In this document: in pieces, positions 1 through 10,834 of the stretch
How the letters are laid out: the number at the start of each line of letters is the position of its first letter
Position numbering within the stretch: the first letter of the stretch is position 1
DNA from: Conus ventricosus
Taxonomy: Eukaryota; Mollusca; Gastropoda; Neogastropoda; Conidae
Assembly (NCBI GenBank): GCA_018398815.1
Contig: CM031596.1
Span: forward strand, 74,300,635-74,364,634
Length of the DNA stretch: 64,000 nucleotides
Direction of reading: 5' to 3'
The notes under the pieces: generated by a model
Told to the model about the DNA's origin: nothing
Seen by the model: only the letters and a program-made list of their open reading frames with translations
Database searches by the model: none
Translations under genes and position numbers: made by a program

Positions 1-311
1 TGTTTTTTGGGAAACCGAAAAATTTTCAGTGGGAAAAAAAACGAGCAATTTCAGCATAAAAACAGTTTCAATGCAATGCAGTGCAAGGCATTATGGCATA
101 ATACAGTGCATGAAAATGCAATGCGAGATAAATGCAATCCTGTACAGTACAATTTATTACTGTGCAATGCAATTTGGTGTTAATACAAGGTAATTGGTGT
201 AATAAAAAAACATTGCAGGCAGCATGATACAGAGAGACACAGGTCATGCAATTTAAAAACACAACACAGTAAATGTAATAAACACACAAGGTTGGGAAAC
301 TCCTGTTTCAG
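1..311. other. Upstream non-coding sequence with a degenerate TGCAATGCA motif
   Basis: No exon is visible here. Between about 70 and 180 the short word TGCAATGCA and close variants recur irregularly. The stretch ends in a pyrimidine tract and CAG (309-311) that acts as the likely acceptor of the first exon. Confidence 0.4.
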
Positions 312-455
312 AGAGAAGCTCTGGACAAGCTGGCATGAAGGTTCACCCAAAATGCAAGCAAGATCTACATGCCGCCATGTTGTCTGTTAGACGCCGGCCT
401 ACTCCTGTGGATGGTTCCACCCGAAGCCAGCTTCCTTCAGAACATTGGGCAGTTG
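312..455 (+). CDS. Host gene exon (HEAT-repeat gene candidate, exon A)
   Basis: A splice acceptor (CTCCTGTTTCAG) precedes an open frame of 144 bases and a GT donor follows at 456. The reading is lysine/arginine rich and contains HPKCKQDLHAAMLSVRRRP and SEHWAV. Two bases precede the first whole codon and one base remains at the end. That outgoing phase fits the next exon at 1234 exactly, which is the main reason to accept both. The donor (GTTTCT) is weak and runs straight into a (TG)n array. The function of this segment cannot be told from sequence alone. Confidence 0.45.
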
Positions 456-516
456 GTTTCTGTGTGTGTCTGTGTCAATGTCTGTGTGTAAGAATATGCA
501 TGCATAGAGGTGTGTG

Positions 517-782
517 TGGTTTTGTGTGTTTTGTGTGTGTGTGTGTGTGTGTGTGTTGTGTGTATGTGTGTGTGTGTGTGCGCATGAAAAAAAAATGGGT
601 ATCAATTTGTATGTGTGTGTGAGTGTGTGTGTGTGGAATGTGAGTGTGTATGTGGTGTGTGGGGTGTGTGTGGTGTGTGTGTGTGTGTGTGTGTGGTGTC
701 TGTGTGTGGGTGTTGTGTGTTGTGTCTGTGTGTGTGTCTGTGTGTGTTGTGTGTGTGTGTATGTGTGTGTGTGTGTGTGTGT

Positions 783-818
<36 letters not shown>

Positions 819-849
819 GTGTGTGTGTAATGTGTGTGTGTGTGTGTGG

Positions 850-880
<31 letters not shown>

Positions 881-943
881 TGTGTGGTGTGTGGTGCGGG
901 GGGGTGTGTGTGTGTGTGTTGTGTGTGTGTTGTGTGTGTTGTG

Positions 944-980
<37 letters not shown>

Positions 981-1102
981 GTGTGTGTGTGTTGTGGGTG
1001 TGTGTTGTGTGTGTGTGTGTGTGTGTGTGTGTTGTGGTGTGTGTGTGTGTGTGTGTGGTGTGTGTGTTGTGGTGTGTGTTGTGTTTTGTGTGGTGTGTGT
1101 TG

Positions 1103-1148
<46 letters not shown>

Positions 1149-1194
1149 TGGTGTGGGGTGTGTGTGGTGGGTGTGTTGTCTGTGTGTGGTGTGG

Positions 1195-1230
<36 letters not shown>
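517..1230. repeat. Long imperfect (TG)n microsatellite
   Basis: About 700 bases of TG repeats are interrupted by GG, TTG and CTG variants. Both strands are open in several frames as Val-Cys or Thr-His strings; these are artefacts of the dinucleotide repeat. The array abuts the acceptor of the exon at 1234. Confidence 0.95.
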
Positions 1231-1233
1231 CAG

Positions 1234-1306
1234 TTTTTCTTTCTCATACTCGCCTGCCTGAACAAAAGCCCTGTCCTTACTTGGCTGGAAATATGAACGT
1301 GGAATG
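1234..1306 (+). CDS. Host gene exon (exon B)
   Basis: The acceptor TTTCAG is directly preceded by the (TG)n array, and the donor is GTGATA at 1307. The frame that continues the phase of the previous exon is open and contains SHTRLPEQKPCPYLAGNMNV. The exon has two leading bases and two trailing bases. No exon with matching phase follows directly: the next one recognised (3331) needs one base left over, so at least one exon between 1307 and 3330 was not found. Confidence 0.4.
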
Positions 1307-2384
1307 GTGATAGAAGGGAATAACTGTGCCCCTAAAGCCAGGCAGAACTGCCAAAATGTATCACCCTTTACATCAAATTTATATCTGTTTGTAAGTGTAA
1401 GCTTGGTTTGCTTCCATTTCTCAGGCAAGAACTCGCCTCTTGCTTTTCTTGTGTTTTCTGACTTCACTTTTCAGCAGCAATGGAATCCGCAATTGGTCAG
1501 TTTTATCTTTTATTTGGAAGTGCTGACTTTGTTTTACTTTTTCTTTTGCAAGGAAGGAATTTCAGCAAAAACCTCTAGAAAGTATCAAGTTTAGCAGTGC
1601 TCTTCAGCAGTTAACCTCTGTACTTACTTCTGATGTTATTGCAGATTATACTGACTCCCATTTTTGCCCACTCGTGCCCAAAGTGTTGATTCATCTGAAT
1701 GACTTACATCATGATTTTGTCTATTGCCTGCTTAACTGTTCCATTGTCTGCCAATCATGCCCTAGTGTTGATTCATCTGAAAATTCGTGGGAAACCCTGC
1801 ATTTCACGCACACGTTGTTAATTTTTTGGGCTGTGTAATGCATGTGAGGATTTGGCCTAGAGTGATTGTTTGGTCTCTGTGCACCTATTTCGTAATTCTC
1901 ATCACAGTCAAGAGAAGGTGTGTCCTGAAGGTTCATGCTTTCTGCAAGGGAGATGATGAAACACTCCCTACCTACATCATGGCACAAACGTTGCAAGGTT
2001 TTGGGGAGGAGTGGCCAAGTGTCTCCCCCCTTTCGCACTCCATACTCACAACCCCAGATCTTGAGATTGAAGGGAGAGTGGAATAGGAAGATAGGATTCA
2101 TTGGGGGACATGGCTGCCTTGCTTTCCTCAGCGTGACCCAGCACTGGTGCTGTCCATAGGGAGGGTTTCCAGTGTTGGCTTATGATGGAACCTCAGGGAA
2201 CGGTGGCTGGGTGGACTGGGAGTTGTCTGGAACTGATCGTTCACGCTTTGACCCAGTGGTGAACTGTCCACTGTGTTCATAGAGTGACTTCAGGCTAGGG
2301 GGCTCCTTGAAATCCCTGCTGAGATGATGCTCCTGTTGGATGACAGTGTCCAGGCAATCTAAAGACCTCTCTGACAGTGTTTAG
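1307..2384. other. Intronic sequence, nothing recognised
   Basis: No splice-consistent exon was found, although phase analysis says one should exist between 1307 and 3330. A 16-base phrase, AGTGTTGATTCATCTG, occurs twice (near 1682 and near 1761). An open stretch near 2180-2290 reads YDGTSGNGGWVDWELSG; it has no obvious splice sites and is not called. Confidence 0.35.
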
Positions 2385-2575
2385 TACAGTGGGATTTTTC
2401 CCCCAGAGGTAAACATTAGTTCTGATCCATTTCTAATAAAGTCATTCAAATGGGACTATATAAACCAAGGTTCCATCACTAACTTTTGGAAGAGAAGGCC
2501 AGTTTGGTGGTTTGTGTGGATGACACTTGTGGATACACAAAGCATGTATTATCCATGAAAAGTTGGAAGGAAAGG
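2385..2575 (+). mobile_element. 5'-truncated SINE copy, same family as 15804-16202
   Basis: The segment GGGATTTTTCCC...ACATTAGTTCTGA...GGGACTATATAAACCAAGGTTCC...AACTT.TGGAAGAGAAGGCCAGTTTGG matches, base for base over many short blocks, the body of the SINE on the opposite strand at 15804-16202. It lacks the tRNA-like head. It also lacks an internal block of roughly 48 bases after CCAAGGTTCC. It is more diverged than the other copy, so it is probably older. Confidence 0.75.
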
Positions 2576-2602
2576 ATTGCATGCGCTTGTGCACATGTAC
2601 AT

Positions 2603-2616
2603 ATGTGTGTGTGTGT

Positions 2617-2680
<64 letters not shown>

Positions 2681-2846
2681 GTGCTTTGTGCGCCACGTAT
2701 GAATACATATGCAAGTCTACTCATGTTCTTTTCTGTTTCATGTGTATGTGTGTGTGTCGTGTGTGTGGTGTGTGTGTGTTCGGTGCTTTTTGTGCACTAC
2801 CCTATGAATGCGTATGGAAATCAGCTCATGTTCGTTTTTCTGTTTC

Positions 2847-2886
<40 letters not shown>

Positions 2887-2926
2887 TGTGTGTGTGTGCC
2901 TGTGTTTTATGTGTGTGTGAGGGAGG
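2603..2926. repeat. Two (TG)n arrays (2603-2677 and 2735-2926)
   Basis: Two TG dinucleotide arrays are separated by a short spacer. The spacer itself carries a repeated phrase around GGTGCTTT.TGTGC and GAAT.C.TATG, which suggests a local duplication of about 140 bases that included the array. Confidence 0.9.
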
Positions 2927-3084
2927 GGGAGAGAGGAGAGATATTGATATGTATAGTTGTATGTATACATAGGCAAATTGTTGATTAATTACCGCATGTG
3001 ACTTTAGTTTGTATCTGTTATAATATATTCATTATTTTATTGATTACTTTGTCATGCTAAATGAGCTTTTGTGTGTATGTATGT

Positions 3085-3198
3085 ATGTACATTTGTGTGT
3101 GTGTGTGTGTGTGTGTACTGTGCGCGTGTCTATGTGTGTGTGTGTGTGTATGTGTGAGTGCGCATGCATGCATTTGCACACGTGCATGCATGTGTGTC

Positions 3199-3230
<32 letters not shown>

Positions 3231-3262
3231 CATGCGCATGCGTGCATTTGCACACGTGCATG

Positions 3263-3298
<36 letters not shown>

Positions 3299-3325
3299 TG
3301 CGTGTGCGTGTATGTGTGTGTGTTC
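3085..3325. repeat. (TG)n array with duplicated spacer
   Basis: TG repeats are interrupted twice by nearly the same alternating purine/pyrimidine spacer (GCATGCGTGCATTTGCACACGTGCATGCATG type, near 3160 and 3230). The array therefore grew by segmental duplication as well as slippage. It ends 5 bases before the acceptor of the exon at 3331. Confidence 0.9.
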
Positions 3326-3330
3326 CACAG

Positions 3331-3380
3331 GAAGTGCAACTGATGTAAAGTCTAGCCATCCTGGTTTTTTGGTTGGAAAG
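3331..3380 (+). CDS. Host gene exon (exon C)
   Basis: The acceptor TGTTCCACAG directly follows a (TG)n array and the donor is the near-consensus AAG/GTGAGT. The open frame of 16 codons contains [15 protein letters not shown], with two leading bases and no trailing base. The outgoing phase 0 agrees with the next exon if that exon starts at 4141. Confidence 0.5.
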
Positions 3381-3752
3381 GTGAGTGCATGTTTAGAAAT
3401 TTATAGGTAACAATGTATTTCACAGAAAACCTAGTTTGGCCCAAGGTCAGGTGCATTAGCAGGTTTGATCAGTACGCAGTGACCATGTGGAACAGTAGCA
3501 AAAGGAAGAACAAACTTTGAAATATTCAGGAAGAAGTGGATGAGAGCAGTTAAAACTGTTCCAAAGAGTTTCTTTGCAGTAGGTTATGGCAGGGTCCAGA
3601 CACTTAGTCACTGTGCTGTGATGGCTGTTTGACAGTTTCTGGGCCGTGGTCATTGCTTGATAGTCAACAATAAATGACAATGGCCTCTGCATTGTGGTAA
3701 TAATTTGATTGTCAACAGTAGATGATGACTGCCTCTGAGCCATGGTGTCTGC

Positions 3753-3763
3753 ATGTGTGTGTG

Positions 3764-3820
<57 letters not shown>

Positions 3821-3889
3821 ATGTACATGTGTGTGCGTGTGTGTGTGTGTATGTGTACATGTGTGTGTATGTGTGTGTACGTGTACATG

Positions 3890-3929
<40 letters not shown>

Positions 3930-3955
3930 TGTGTGTGTGCCTGTGTGTATGTGTT
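3753..3955. repeat. (TG)n microsatellite with GTACATG interruptions
   Basis: TG repeats are broken by several GTACATGT units. No coding function is supported. Confidence 0.95.
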
Positions 3956-4140
3956 TGGGGGAGTGTTTTTTGTTGTTGTTTTTTTAACTAATTATGCTGC
4001 ATGGAACAGTGGTAGAATCAGTGCTGGGCATGCATCTGTGGCTGCACCTCTCTGACACGCTTATCTGGGAATGTTGTGATGATCATTAGGGAAGTGGGCA
4101 GACACACAACCATGACAAGCTGTATGTCCTCATTACAGAG

Positions 4141-4302
4141 CAAGTCCCTGCCAGCATTGACCACTCAGGAAGGTGTGACTCCGGACACCATGGCAGCGCC
4201 AAAAGTGGAGCGTCGACCACCAGCAGTACTTCAATGTCCTCTCGTCTGGTCTTCTATCCTAAACCTATACCACCACCCCAGGTCTTGCCAATTACCCGCA
4301 CA
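4141..4302 (+). CDS. Host gene exon (exon D), Ser/Pro-rich segment
   Basis: The acceptor is TTACAGAG and the donor is the consensus ACA/GTAAGC. The 54-codon open frame has a serine-rich stretch (SGASTTSSTSMSS) followed by a basic/proline segment (RLVFYPKPIPPPQVLPITRT). It starts and ends in phase 0, matching both the preceding exon (3331-3380) and the following exon (6985). This looks like a low-complexity linker before a helical domain. An alternative acceptor two bases upstream would break the phase match. Confidence 0.6.
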
Positions 4303-4849
4303 GTAAGCGACACTTTTGTCTGTTGGGAGGAGGGAGTGGAGGGGGAAGGGAGAGGAGCTTCGAACATGATGAGTAGAAGAACTGAAACATAACTTTTTAA
4401 CAAGTCATGTGAATATTATCAGGCATTTGTGTATGTTATATTGTGCAAATTCATATCATCAGCAAATGTGATATGGTGCAAAGAACGTATCCTTTGCCTT
4501 CATGACTACAATCATGATTTTTACCTGATATCTTAGTTTGTTTATAACCTATCTCCCAGAAATGTTATTACTTTGTCAATAAGGTCTAGCCCCATATCTG
4601 TACCAAAAATTGTTTGTGTATGGCAGTTAACAAAAAGGTAAACAAAAAACAAAACCCACAAACGCCAGAAACTCTGCTTGTTACCTACAAGTTCAAAAGA
4701 GGAATGGGAGAAACTAGATGAAAAATAGTTCACAAGCTGGATGTGCCAGTAGAAAAGATTGCACTAGATCACAAATATGCCACACTTGGAGCGTTGTTAA
4801 TGAAATGTGTTGGGACTCCAATGAAATAAAAGGTGAAGACACATAAAAA
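4303..4849. other. Intronic sequence, nothing recognised
   Basis: This is AT-rich, unique-looking DNA with no splice-consistent exon and no repeat motif that I recognise. Confidence 0.4.
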
Positions 4850-6130
4850 AATCCAAAGCCAGCAAGAAATGGATAACATCTGGAAAAGAAAGACAAATTA
4901 CAAGAAACAGATGAAGGCTGCCTCCAGAGTCAAGAAGAAAGGCTAGAGATAGCTCTGGAGGACCTGAAAGTGCAATGCAGTGCCCACAGCAGAGTAGCAT
5001 CAACAAGCAGGAAAAGGAGCAAAAAGAAGAAAACCCTAGATGGTTCCCTCAGAGATCCCTTCCAGTTTCCCAGCAAACTATTCGAGCAGCCAAACTCTGG
5101 AACACTCACAGTAGATAACAAAGCCTGCAGCATGAGAGAGAAATTGAAGTGACAAGCCACCAGCACTGGATGAGGTAAAGAAAGTAGTTAAGGAAATCAG
5201 AGCCAATTTTTTCATGGAAGTAAGGATATGCCCTGTCTGCTGTAGAAGAAGAGTCCCAAGTCCTTAAGTGGCTCCACAAACTGATGAGGTCAGCATGGAG
5301 GAACTTGAAGATCAGCAGTGACAGCTGATGGAGTCCCAAAGACCAGAACTCAGATGACATCAGCCAGTTCAGTCCAATATCACTTCTGAACCTTGAGGGG
5401 AAAATCTTCTGTGTCATGGCAGCGAGGCTGACTAACTATTTCACAGGAAAATGCGTACATGGATGTGTCAATCCAGAAAGGAGGCATCCCAGGAATATCT
5501 GGCTGTGTGGAATATGACACTGTGATTTGGGAAGCAATCCAAAAGAGCCTAGGCAGAGAAAAGGGACCTTGACATGGAATGGATCGATCTGGCAAATGCA
5601 TATGGATCAGTTACCTACAAGATGCTTCCGCTGGCCCTAGAAATGTATCATGTCCCAAAGAACATTTTTAAAATGAGATTCTTTTCAAGGAGTGCACAAC
5701 TGGCTGTCTCAGTCTGGAAGTTGGCATAGCAATGGGCTGTACAGTTTCTCCAATACTGGTGTGTTGGCAGTGGAGGTCATCTTGAAAGCTGCCATGAGGC
5801 TCAACAGATCCCAGGAATGGATTCCAAATGTCCCCTCTAAAAGCCCTCATGGAGAACCGTTGTTTCCATCAGGGAAGATGAAACACAAAATACTGAGGAA
5901 GTGTCCATTTCCAAGACTGAGAAGTATGCCAATCTTGCCAACAGCGTGAAGGAATCTAGAGGCAAGGGGGTTGTGGGCTCATCAGCCTATGATCTCCTCA
6001 AACGACTCTTGATTTCTGGTAAAAAGAGGACCAGGAACCTAAAGGTGATGGCAGAGGCAAATGAAAAAAGTTCCTGCTGGATCTGATCAACAAGGAACAA
6101 AATTGCATTTCATACGGCTTAAAATTCCTA
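4850..6130 (+). mobile_element. Decayed reverse transcriptase relic (non-LTR type)
   Basis: The plus strand, read through many stops and frame changes, retains a reverse-transcriptase-like order: ISLLNLEGKIFCVMAARLT near 5380 (the palm entry motif usually written ISLLN.EGKIF), then a region like PGIPG..EH near 5490, then LEVGIAMGCTVSP near 5720 (the motif before the catalytic box). The segment is heavily degraded, so its clade and ends are uncertain. It lies in the intron between exons D and E of the host gene. Confidence 0.55.
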
Positions 6131-6984
6131 AATCAGAGCAGGTGCCCAGTGTATAGGTGAGTGAGCATTTGCCAACAAGGCAATGCCTTGAGATGCACAG
6201 CCATCCAGGAGGTGCAGGTTGGAGTCCTGGCAGCACCATACATACATCTGACAGCAGGGTGGCATCTGGGAGTCATGCCCCAGATGCAGTTGGGCCGCCA
6301 GAGAGTGTACATTGTTCATGGCTGAAACTCTTGTCTGTAGGGAGGGAAGGGGGGCATCTTCTCCACAGATCTGGAGCTGTCAAGCTTTCCCTAGAGTTTC
6401 TCCCTAATAATGTACTTCCTGAACAGGATGTCAGTACCATCTTTATGTAACATACATGCATGCACCTATCATTCTGACTTTTCCTCTCCATACTCCCTCC
6501 CCTGCCACCTCCACCACTCAAGATCATTTTTACAACCCCCCCCACCCCCACCCCCACCCCACCCCAAAATATTATATTTCACATATCCATATATTGTGTC
6601 CAGACTCGGAGTTGAAAATCAGACCTCACATTAGTAAGGAAAAAATTATTACAAAAGTAAACATCATTTTCACTTCGTCCACAAAGAAATGTTACCCAGA
6701 AGTGACTGCAAATGTAGAAATCATTTCCACTTTGTTCACAAATAAATGTTTAAAAAAGAACCAAAAACAGATGCGCAGACAAAAGAATGATTATGGGGCA
6801 CCTTGGAGATATATGATGGGTGAAACGCAAGCTCAGCTAGCATTCTTTGAGCTATCCGCTGGCAGAGTGATAGCACTAACTGAAGCCAGTTATGTATGCG
6901 GTGCATTTAAACGTGGGATTATTTTCAAAAAGATTTATGTTTGCACATTTTAAATAGATAGCTTTCGAACAGACATGCTGACAG
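6131..6984. other. Intronic sequence with a C-rich tract
   Basis: The stretch includes a C-rich run at about 6535-6565 (CCCCCACCCC type). A weak tRNA-B-box-like word occurs near 6218 (GGTTGGAGTCC) without convincing SINE structure. No exon was recognised until the acceptor at 6984. Confidence 0.35.
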
Positions 6985-7236
6985 GTTGAACTGTCTGGTC
7001 AACTGCAGCGTCTGAACAAGGAGTTCCCAAGGTTTGCCAGTTGCTTTGCGGAGCCGGATCCAGACCAGCGGTCCCCTGCAGAACGCATCGTCGACCAGCG
7101 TAACCTGATGGAAGAGACCAAGCTGGTTCTGTACCGCCAGAAAACCCAAACCAGAAACGCCTGGTCCCAGCTCCATGGAGCGACGGTTCCGCAAGATGAT
7201 TGAAAGAGACACCTCTCAGAGTCGGAAAACTTCAGG
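6985..7236 (+). CDS. Host gene exon (exon E), charged helical segment with a one-base frameshift
   Basis: The acceptor is CTGACAG, and a donor GTATTT follows at 7237. The first frame (phase 0, continuous with exon D) reads GQLQRLNKEFPRFASCFAEP, then RIVDQRNLMEETKLVLYRQ, and ends in a stop near 7201. A second frame takes over near 7174 with MERRFRKMIERDTSQSRK and leaves phase 2, which matches exon F exactly. One extra base around CTCCATGGAG explains the switch. Either this is a sequencing indel or the gene is damaged here. The composition is highly charged and amphipathic, typical of a helical scaffold. Confidence 0.6.
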
Positions 7237-7337
7237 GTATTTATTGTTTAAGAGTATTTCTCTCTTTCTGTTTTCTTTTTAGACTAGTCTGACAAACTTA
7301 TCTCCAGAAAAAAAAAGTACAAATTTATGTCAGTGTG

Positions 7338-7365
7338 CACGCATACACAACACACACACACATAG

Positions 7366-7431
<66 letters not shown>

Positions 7432-7484
7432 ATATACAAACACATGCACACATACACACACACACACACATACACACACACACA

Positions 7485-7546
<62 letters not shown>

Positions 7547-7580
7547 TGCACTCACAAACATGCATACACACATGCACCCA
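7338..7580. repeat. (AC)n microsatellite
   Basis: AC dinucleotide repeats with ATAC interruptions, in the intron after exon E. Confidence 0.95.
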
Positions 7581-7720
7581 TGTGCTGGTTTATATAATTT
7601 GACCATGTTAATATTGAGAATACATTTCATGAACAGAAATCTTTATAAGAAGAAAGATTTATGATGGTGAAATGTATTCTTATTTCAGGATATGATTTTT
7701 TAAAATTTTTGCTTGTACAG

Positions 7721-7776
7721 AAAGAAACTTCAGTCAAGGTTCAAGATGGCAGCTGCTGTTTCTGCTATACAAGCAT
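7721..7776 (+). CDS. Host gene exon (exon F)
   Basis: The acceptor GCTTGTACAG and the consensus donor GTAAGT frame 56 bases. With one leading base (joining GG from exon E) the frame reads KKLQSRFKMAAAVSAIQA and leaves one base. The next exon at 15101 brings the two bases needed. The LINE at 8119-13878 lies wholly within the intron that follows. Confidence 0.55.
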
Positions 7777-7853
7777 GTAAGTGAAATTTACAGCATCAAG
7801 ATATCAGGATACATACTCGCATGTACATTCATACACAAATTCATATAGATGAA

Positions 7854-7854
<1 letters not shown>

Positions 7855-7912
<58 letters not shown>

Positions 7913-7939
7913 TCACACAGACACACACACAGACACACA

Positions 7940-8001
<62 letters not shown>

Positions 8002-8118
8002 CACACACACACACATATGATGGCACTCATGTATACATGCATACATCATACCGCATACATGTGCACATGCACACACACTCACAAACACACACACGCACAC
8101 GCACACACACACACACAC
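7855..8118. repeat. (AC)n microsatellite that is the left flank of the LINE insertion
   Basis: AC repeats with a few ACAG and ACGC variants end at about 8118, where non-repetitive LINE sequence begins. AC repeats resume at about 13879, on the other side of the LINE. Confidence 0.95.
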
Positions 8119-8193
8119 GACACATCAAGATGGCGGACAGCGATAAAGCCTAGTATCAGGCTCTCCTGATTTTTCCGCTGAACTACCGTCAGT

Positions 8194-9482
8194 ATGACAA
8201 GGATGACACGTTCTCGTAGCATGGGCAGCCGTTCAGCGACAATCACACCGAAAGTCAAGGGAAACGGTGCCAAGAAGGAAATCAACGAGGACTGCCTCCT
8301 TAAAGAAACGTTGATTCGATCGGCAACGAAAACAGCTCAGCACGAACAAGAAGGGGACAAGTCAACCAACAGCAAGACTGATGTTCACTCTCCACCGGAC
8401 ACAGTAAGTGTAATAAGAGAATTGAAAACAGTTATCGAATCGCTATCAAAACGCATATGCTCACTTGAAGACATCGTACGCGAGCAGAATAAGATGATCA
8501 AAGACATGGGCAGGTCCAATGTAACCATGGCGCTAACAGACAACCAAACACAAACAGAAAATGCTAGCGCTGCGTCTCCGAGTCCTCATAGACCTACCTT
8601 TCCCTTGTATGCTGATGCAGTGAAATCCAGTCGACATGACCCCAAAACAGCTTCCGCATCAGAAGCAAACAAAAAGATCCTAAGTAAAAAAGTAAAATCA
8701 AAAGAGAAGAATGAAGGTCCAGAACGCACAAAAAATGACGTCAGAAGTTCTCATGACGTTAGAGTTCGATCAGAAAAAACACAGAACAATAGGCCTATTA
8801 GATCCAAACAAGAAGAGAAACAAGACGTTCCCAGAGTCGCGATCTTTCATGATTCTGTTTTTAAGGGAGTGAATGGAAAGAGACTAGGCCAGTCTTACGG
8901 TTTTGATACGAAGACGTGCAAAACCTTTACAACAGAGGAACTTACACAGACGCTTCAATCCACTCTTTCCATGGATGAGAAACCATTGGATGCGGTGCTT
9001 ATCCACTGCGGTATAAATGACATTCAAAGAAGGACCCTGAACTTGCCAGCAAAGCGTTTTCCTCGTGCATCAAAAACATTGTCACGAGCCACCCCAACGT
9101 TAAGGTTGTTATTAGCAAGCTATCACCTGTCAGAGATTCAAAACTAGAAGTCAAGCGGGAGCTGTTCAATGCATTGATAACAACAAAACTATTTGGAATT
9201 AAAAACATATCATTTGTCTCTCATTCCAACCTTCAAACAAATAAATGGTATCTCAAAGACGATCTCCATCCAACACATCGAGGATCGAGCGTGCTGGCAA
9301 GAAACGTTGGAAGACATATCCGACAACTCTTCTGGGAGAAACCGAGGAAGACAGCGAGAACGTCAAACAAGTGGCAGCCCGGGAACTATTCACCACCCAG
9401 AGGACACGGACCCTTCGCTGTACACAGTGGTCCATGGTACAACATGTTTGACATTCTCAGTGGGCCTACATCCTGGTATTAA
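8194..9482 (+). CDS. LINE ORF1 with coiled coil and SGNH-hydrolase-like domain (one frameshift)
   Basis: The ATG at 8194 opens a basic, low-complexity N-terminus. A predicted coiled coil follows (ELKTVIESLSKRICSLEDI, about residues 75-105). The C-terminal domain has the SGNH block order: block I as FHDSVFKG near residue 222, block III as HCGINDI near residue 270, and a final catalytic D-x-x-H as DDLHPT at about 9260. The last block is in another frame: the first frame stops at 9147, and the continuing frame runs to 9482 after a one-base loss near 9031. In block I the usual GDS is HDS. Such esterase-like ORF1 proteins are known from CR1-type LINEs, where they are thought to bind RNA or lipids. 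A catalytic role here is unproven. Confidence 0.75.
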
Positions 9483-9810
9483 ACCAAAGACAGAGAAATA
9501 CGTTAGTGTAGTTTTGGCGGAAATCTCAACCGTTGACTCTGTTCTTCCCATCTTGAGTGACTATTTAGGGGGATTTTCTTTTTGATGTGTTAGTTAAAGC
9601 ATTCACTAACAGGACAGTGATCAATCTTCCTTCATTGATAGAGTGCATTCTCTGTGTACAGTTCTTTTTTCGTTCTTGTCATAACTAATATTGTTTATCG
9701 TATCATAGTGATACTTTTTTTTGTACTGTTAGTTACTTTTCAGTGCATAATTTGTATTTAATCATTTTTTTCACCTTCATTTTATTTTGTTTTATCTATT
9801 AATAGAACGC

Positions 9811-10731
9811 ATGATAGCTAAGGATTTTAAAGTGTTCCAATGGAATTGTCGATCCATCACAACCAGTAAAGATCAACTAGTACAACATCTATCTGAAGTC
9901 AAATACAACATATTAGCTTTGCAATCACTGAATGTCAGTAAAAATAAACTACCTAAACTTCCTAATTATTATTTTCCACCAATTATCCAAAACATTAATA
10001 ATGAAGAAAAAATAAATGTGGCAATATATGTCCGTGAAGATGAGAAATATGCTCCATGTGCCAGTCCTGCTCCACTAGACATTCCTGGATTGCATTCATG
10101 TGCAGTCAGAATTCAAGTTGACCATAATGTAGTAACAGTTGTTTCTGTATACCTACCTCAGGGCCCAAACGATCGTAATACAGAATGGCTACGTTCTGTT
10201 CAATCAGACCAACCTACCAAATATTTAATCACTGGTGATTTTAACGCCCATTCACCATTCTGGGAAAAGGGATGCCAAATAATAACCAGTAACCGTTTTA
10301 TTGAAAACATAGTGGACTCCTCTCTTTACCTTCTCAACGATGGCAGTATTACTCGTATTCCAGACAACCCTAAACATAAACCTAGTGCCATCGACTTATC
10401 ATTCATATCTCCTGAACTAGCAATATCATGTGACTGGCTGACACTTGATGATACATTAAATAGTGACCATCTACCTATTAAGATTTCTCTTGAAAATATA
10501 AGACCTGTAACAAATGATGTAACACATGACAAAGTTCCCAAATATTGTTATAAATTTGCTAACTGGAAAAAATTTTCATATCTACTCAGTTCATTTAACA
10601 TGAGCATAGAAAATATTGAGAATCAAGATGTCGATACGTTATATGATCATCTTCAGAAAGCAGTACACTCTGCTGCAAAAGAATCAATTCCGACTGTAAA
10701 ATCTGTAAAATCAAAAAAAACATTTGGGTAA
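9811..10731 (+). CDS. LINE ORF2, part 1: AP-type endonuclease
   Basis: The first in-frame ATG is at 9811 (an earlier TTG at 9787 is also in frame). The segment has the apurinic-endonuclease-like order of LINEs: NCRSITTSKDQ (N-terminal Asn), a beta-sandwich region, ITGDFNAHSPFWE (the GDFNxH motif), AIDLSFIS, and NSDHLPI (terminal Ser-Asp-His). All key residues are present. A TAA at 10729 interrupts the protein, and homopolymer-A frameshifts follow. This domain nicks the target to prime reverse transcription. Confidence 0.8.
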   Translation: MIAKDFKVFQWNCRSITTSKDQLVQHLSEVKYNILALQSLNVSKNKLPKLPNYYFPPIIQNINNEEKINVAIYVREDEKYAPCASPAPLDIPGLHSCAVRIQVDHNVVTVVSVYLPQGPNDRNTEWLRSVQSDQPTKYLITGDFNAHSPFWEKGCQIITSNRFIENIVDSSLYLLNDGSITRIPDNPKHKPSAIDLSFISPELAISCDWLTLDDTLNSDHLPIKISLENIRPVTNDVTHDKVPKYCYKFANWKKFSYLLSSFNMSIENIENQDVDTLYDHLQKAVHSAAKESIPTVKSVKSKKTFG

Positions 10732-10834
10732 TGTCTGGTGAATGATATATGTCAACAGGCAAAACAAGAAAAAATAGAAAAAAACAAAAGAATACAAAAG
10801 AGAAAAAAATCTTAAGGAAAAAACTGAAAAACTT

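Noticed and set aside
475..1467. Long minus-strand ORF of Thr-His repeats, and the plus-strand Val-Cys ORFs over it
   Set aside because: Any uninterrupted dinucleotide repeat is open in several frames. There is no start context, domain or splice support. The same applies to all similar ORFs over AC/TG arrays.
6157..6240. Second tRNA-like SINE head
   Set aside because: Only a weak B-box-like word (GGTTGGAGTCC) is present. The A box, tail and a second copy are missing.
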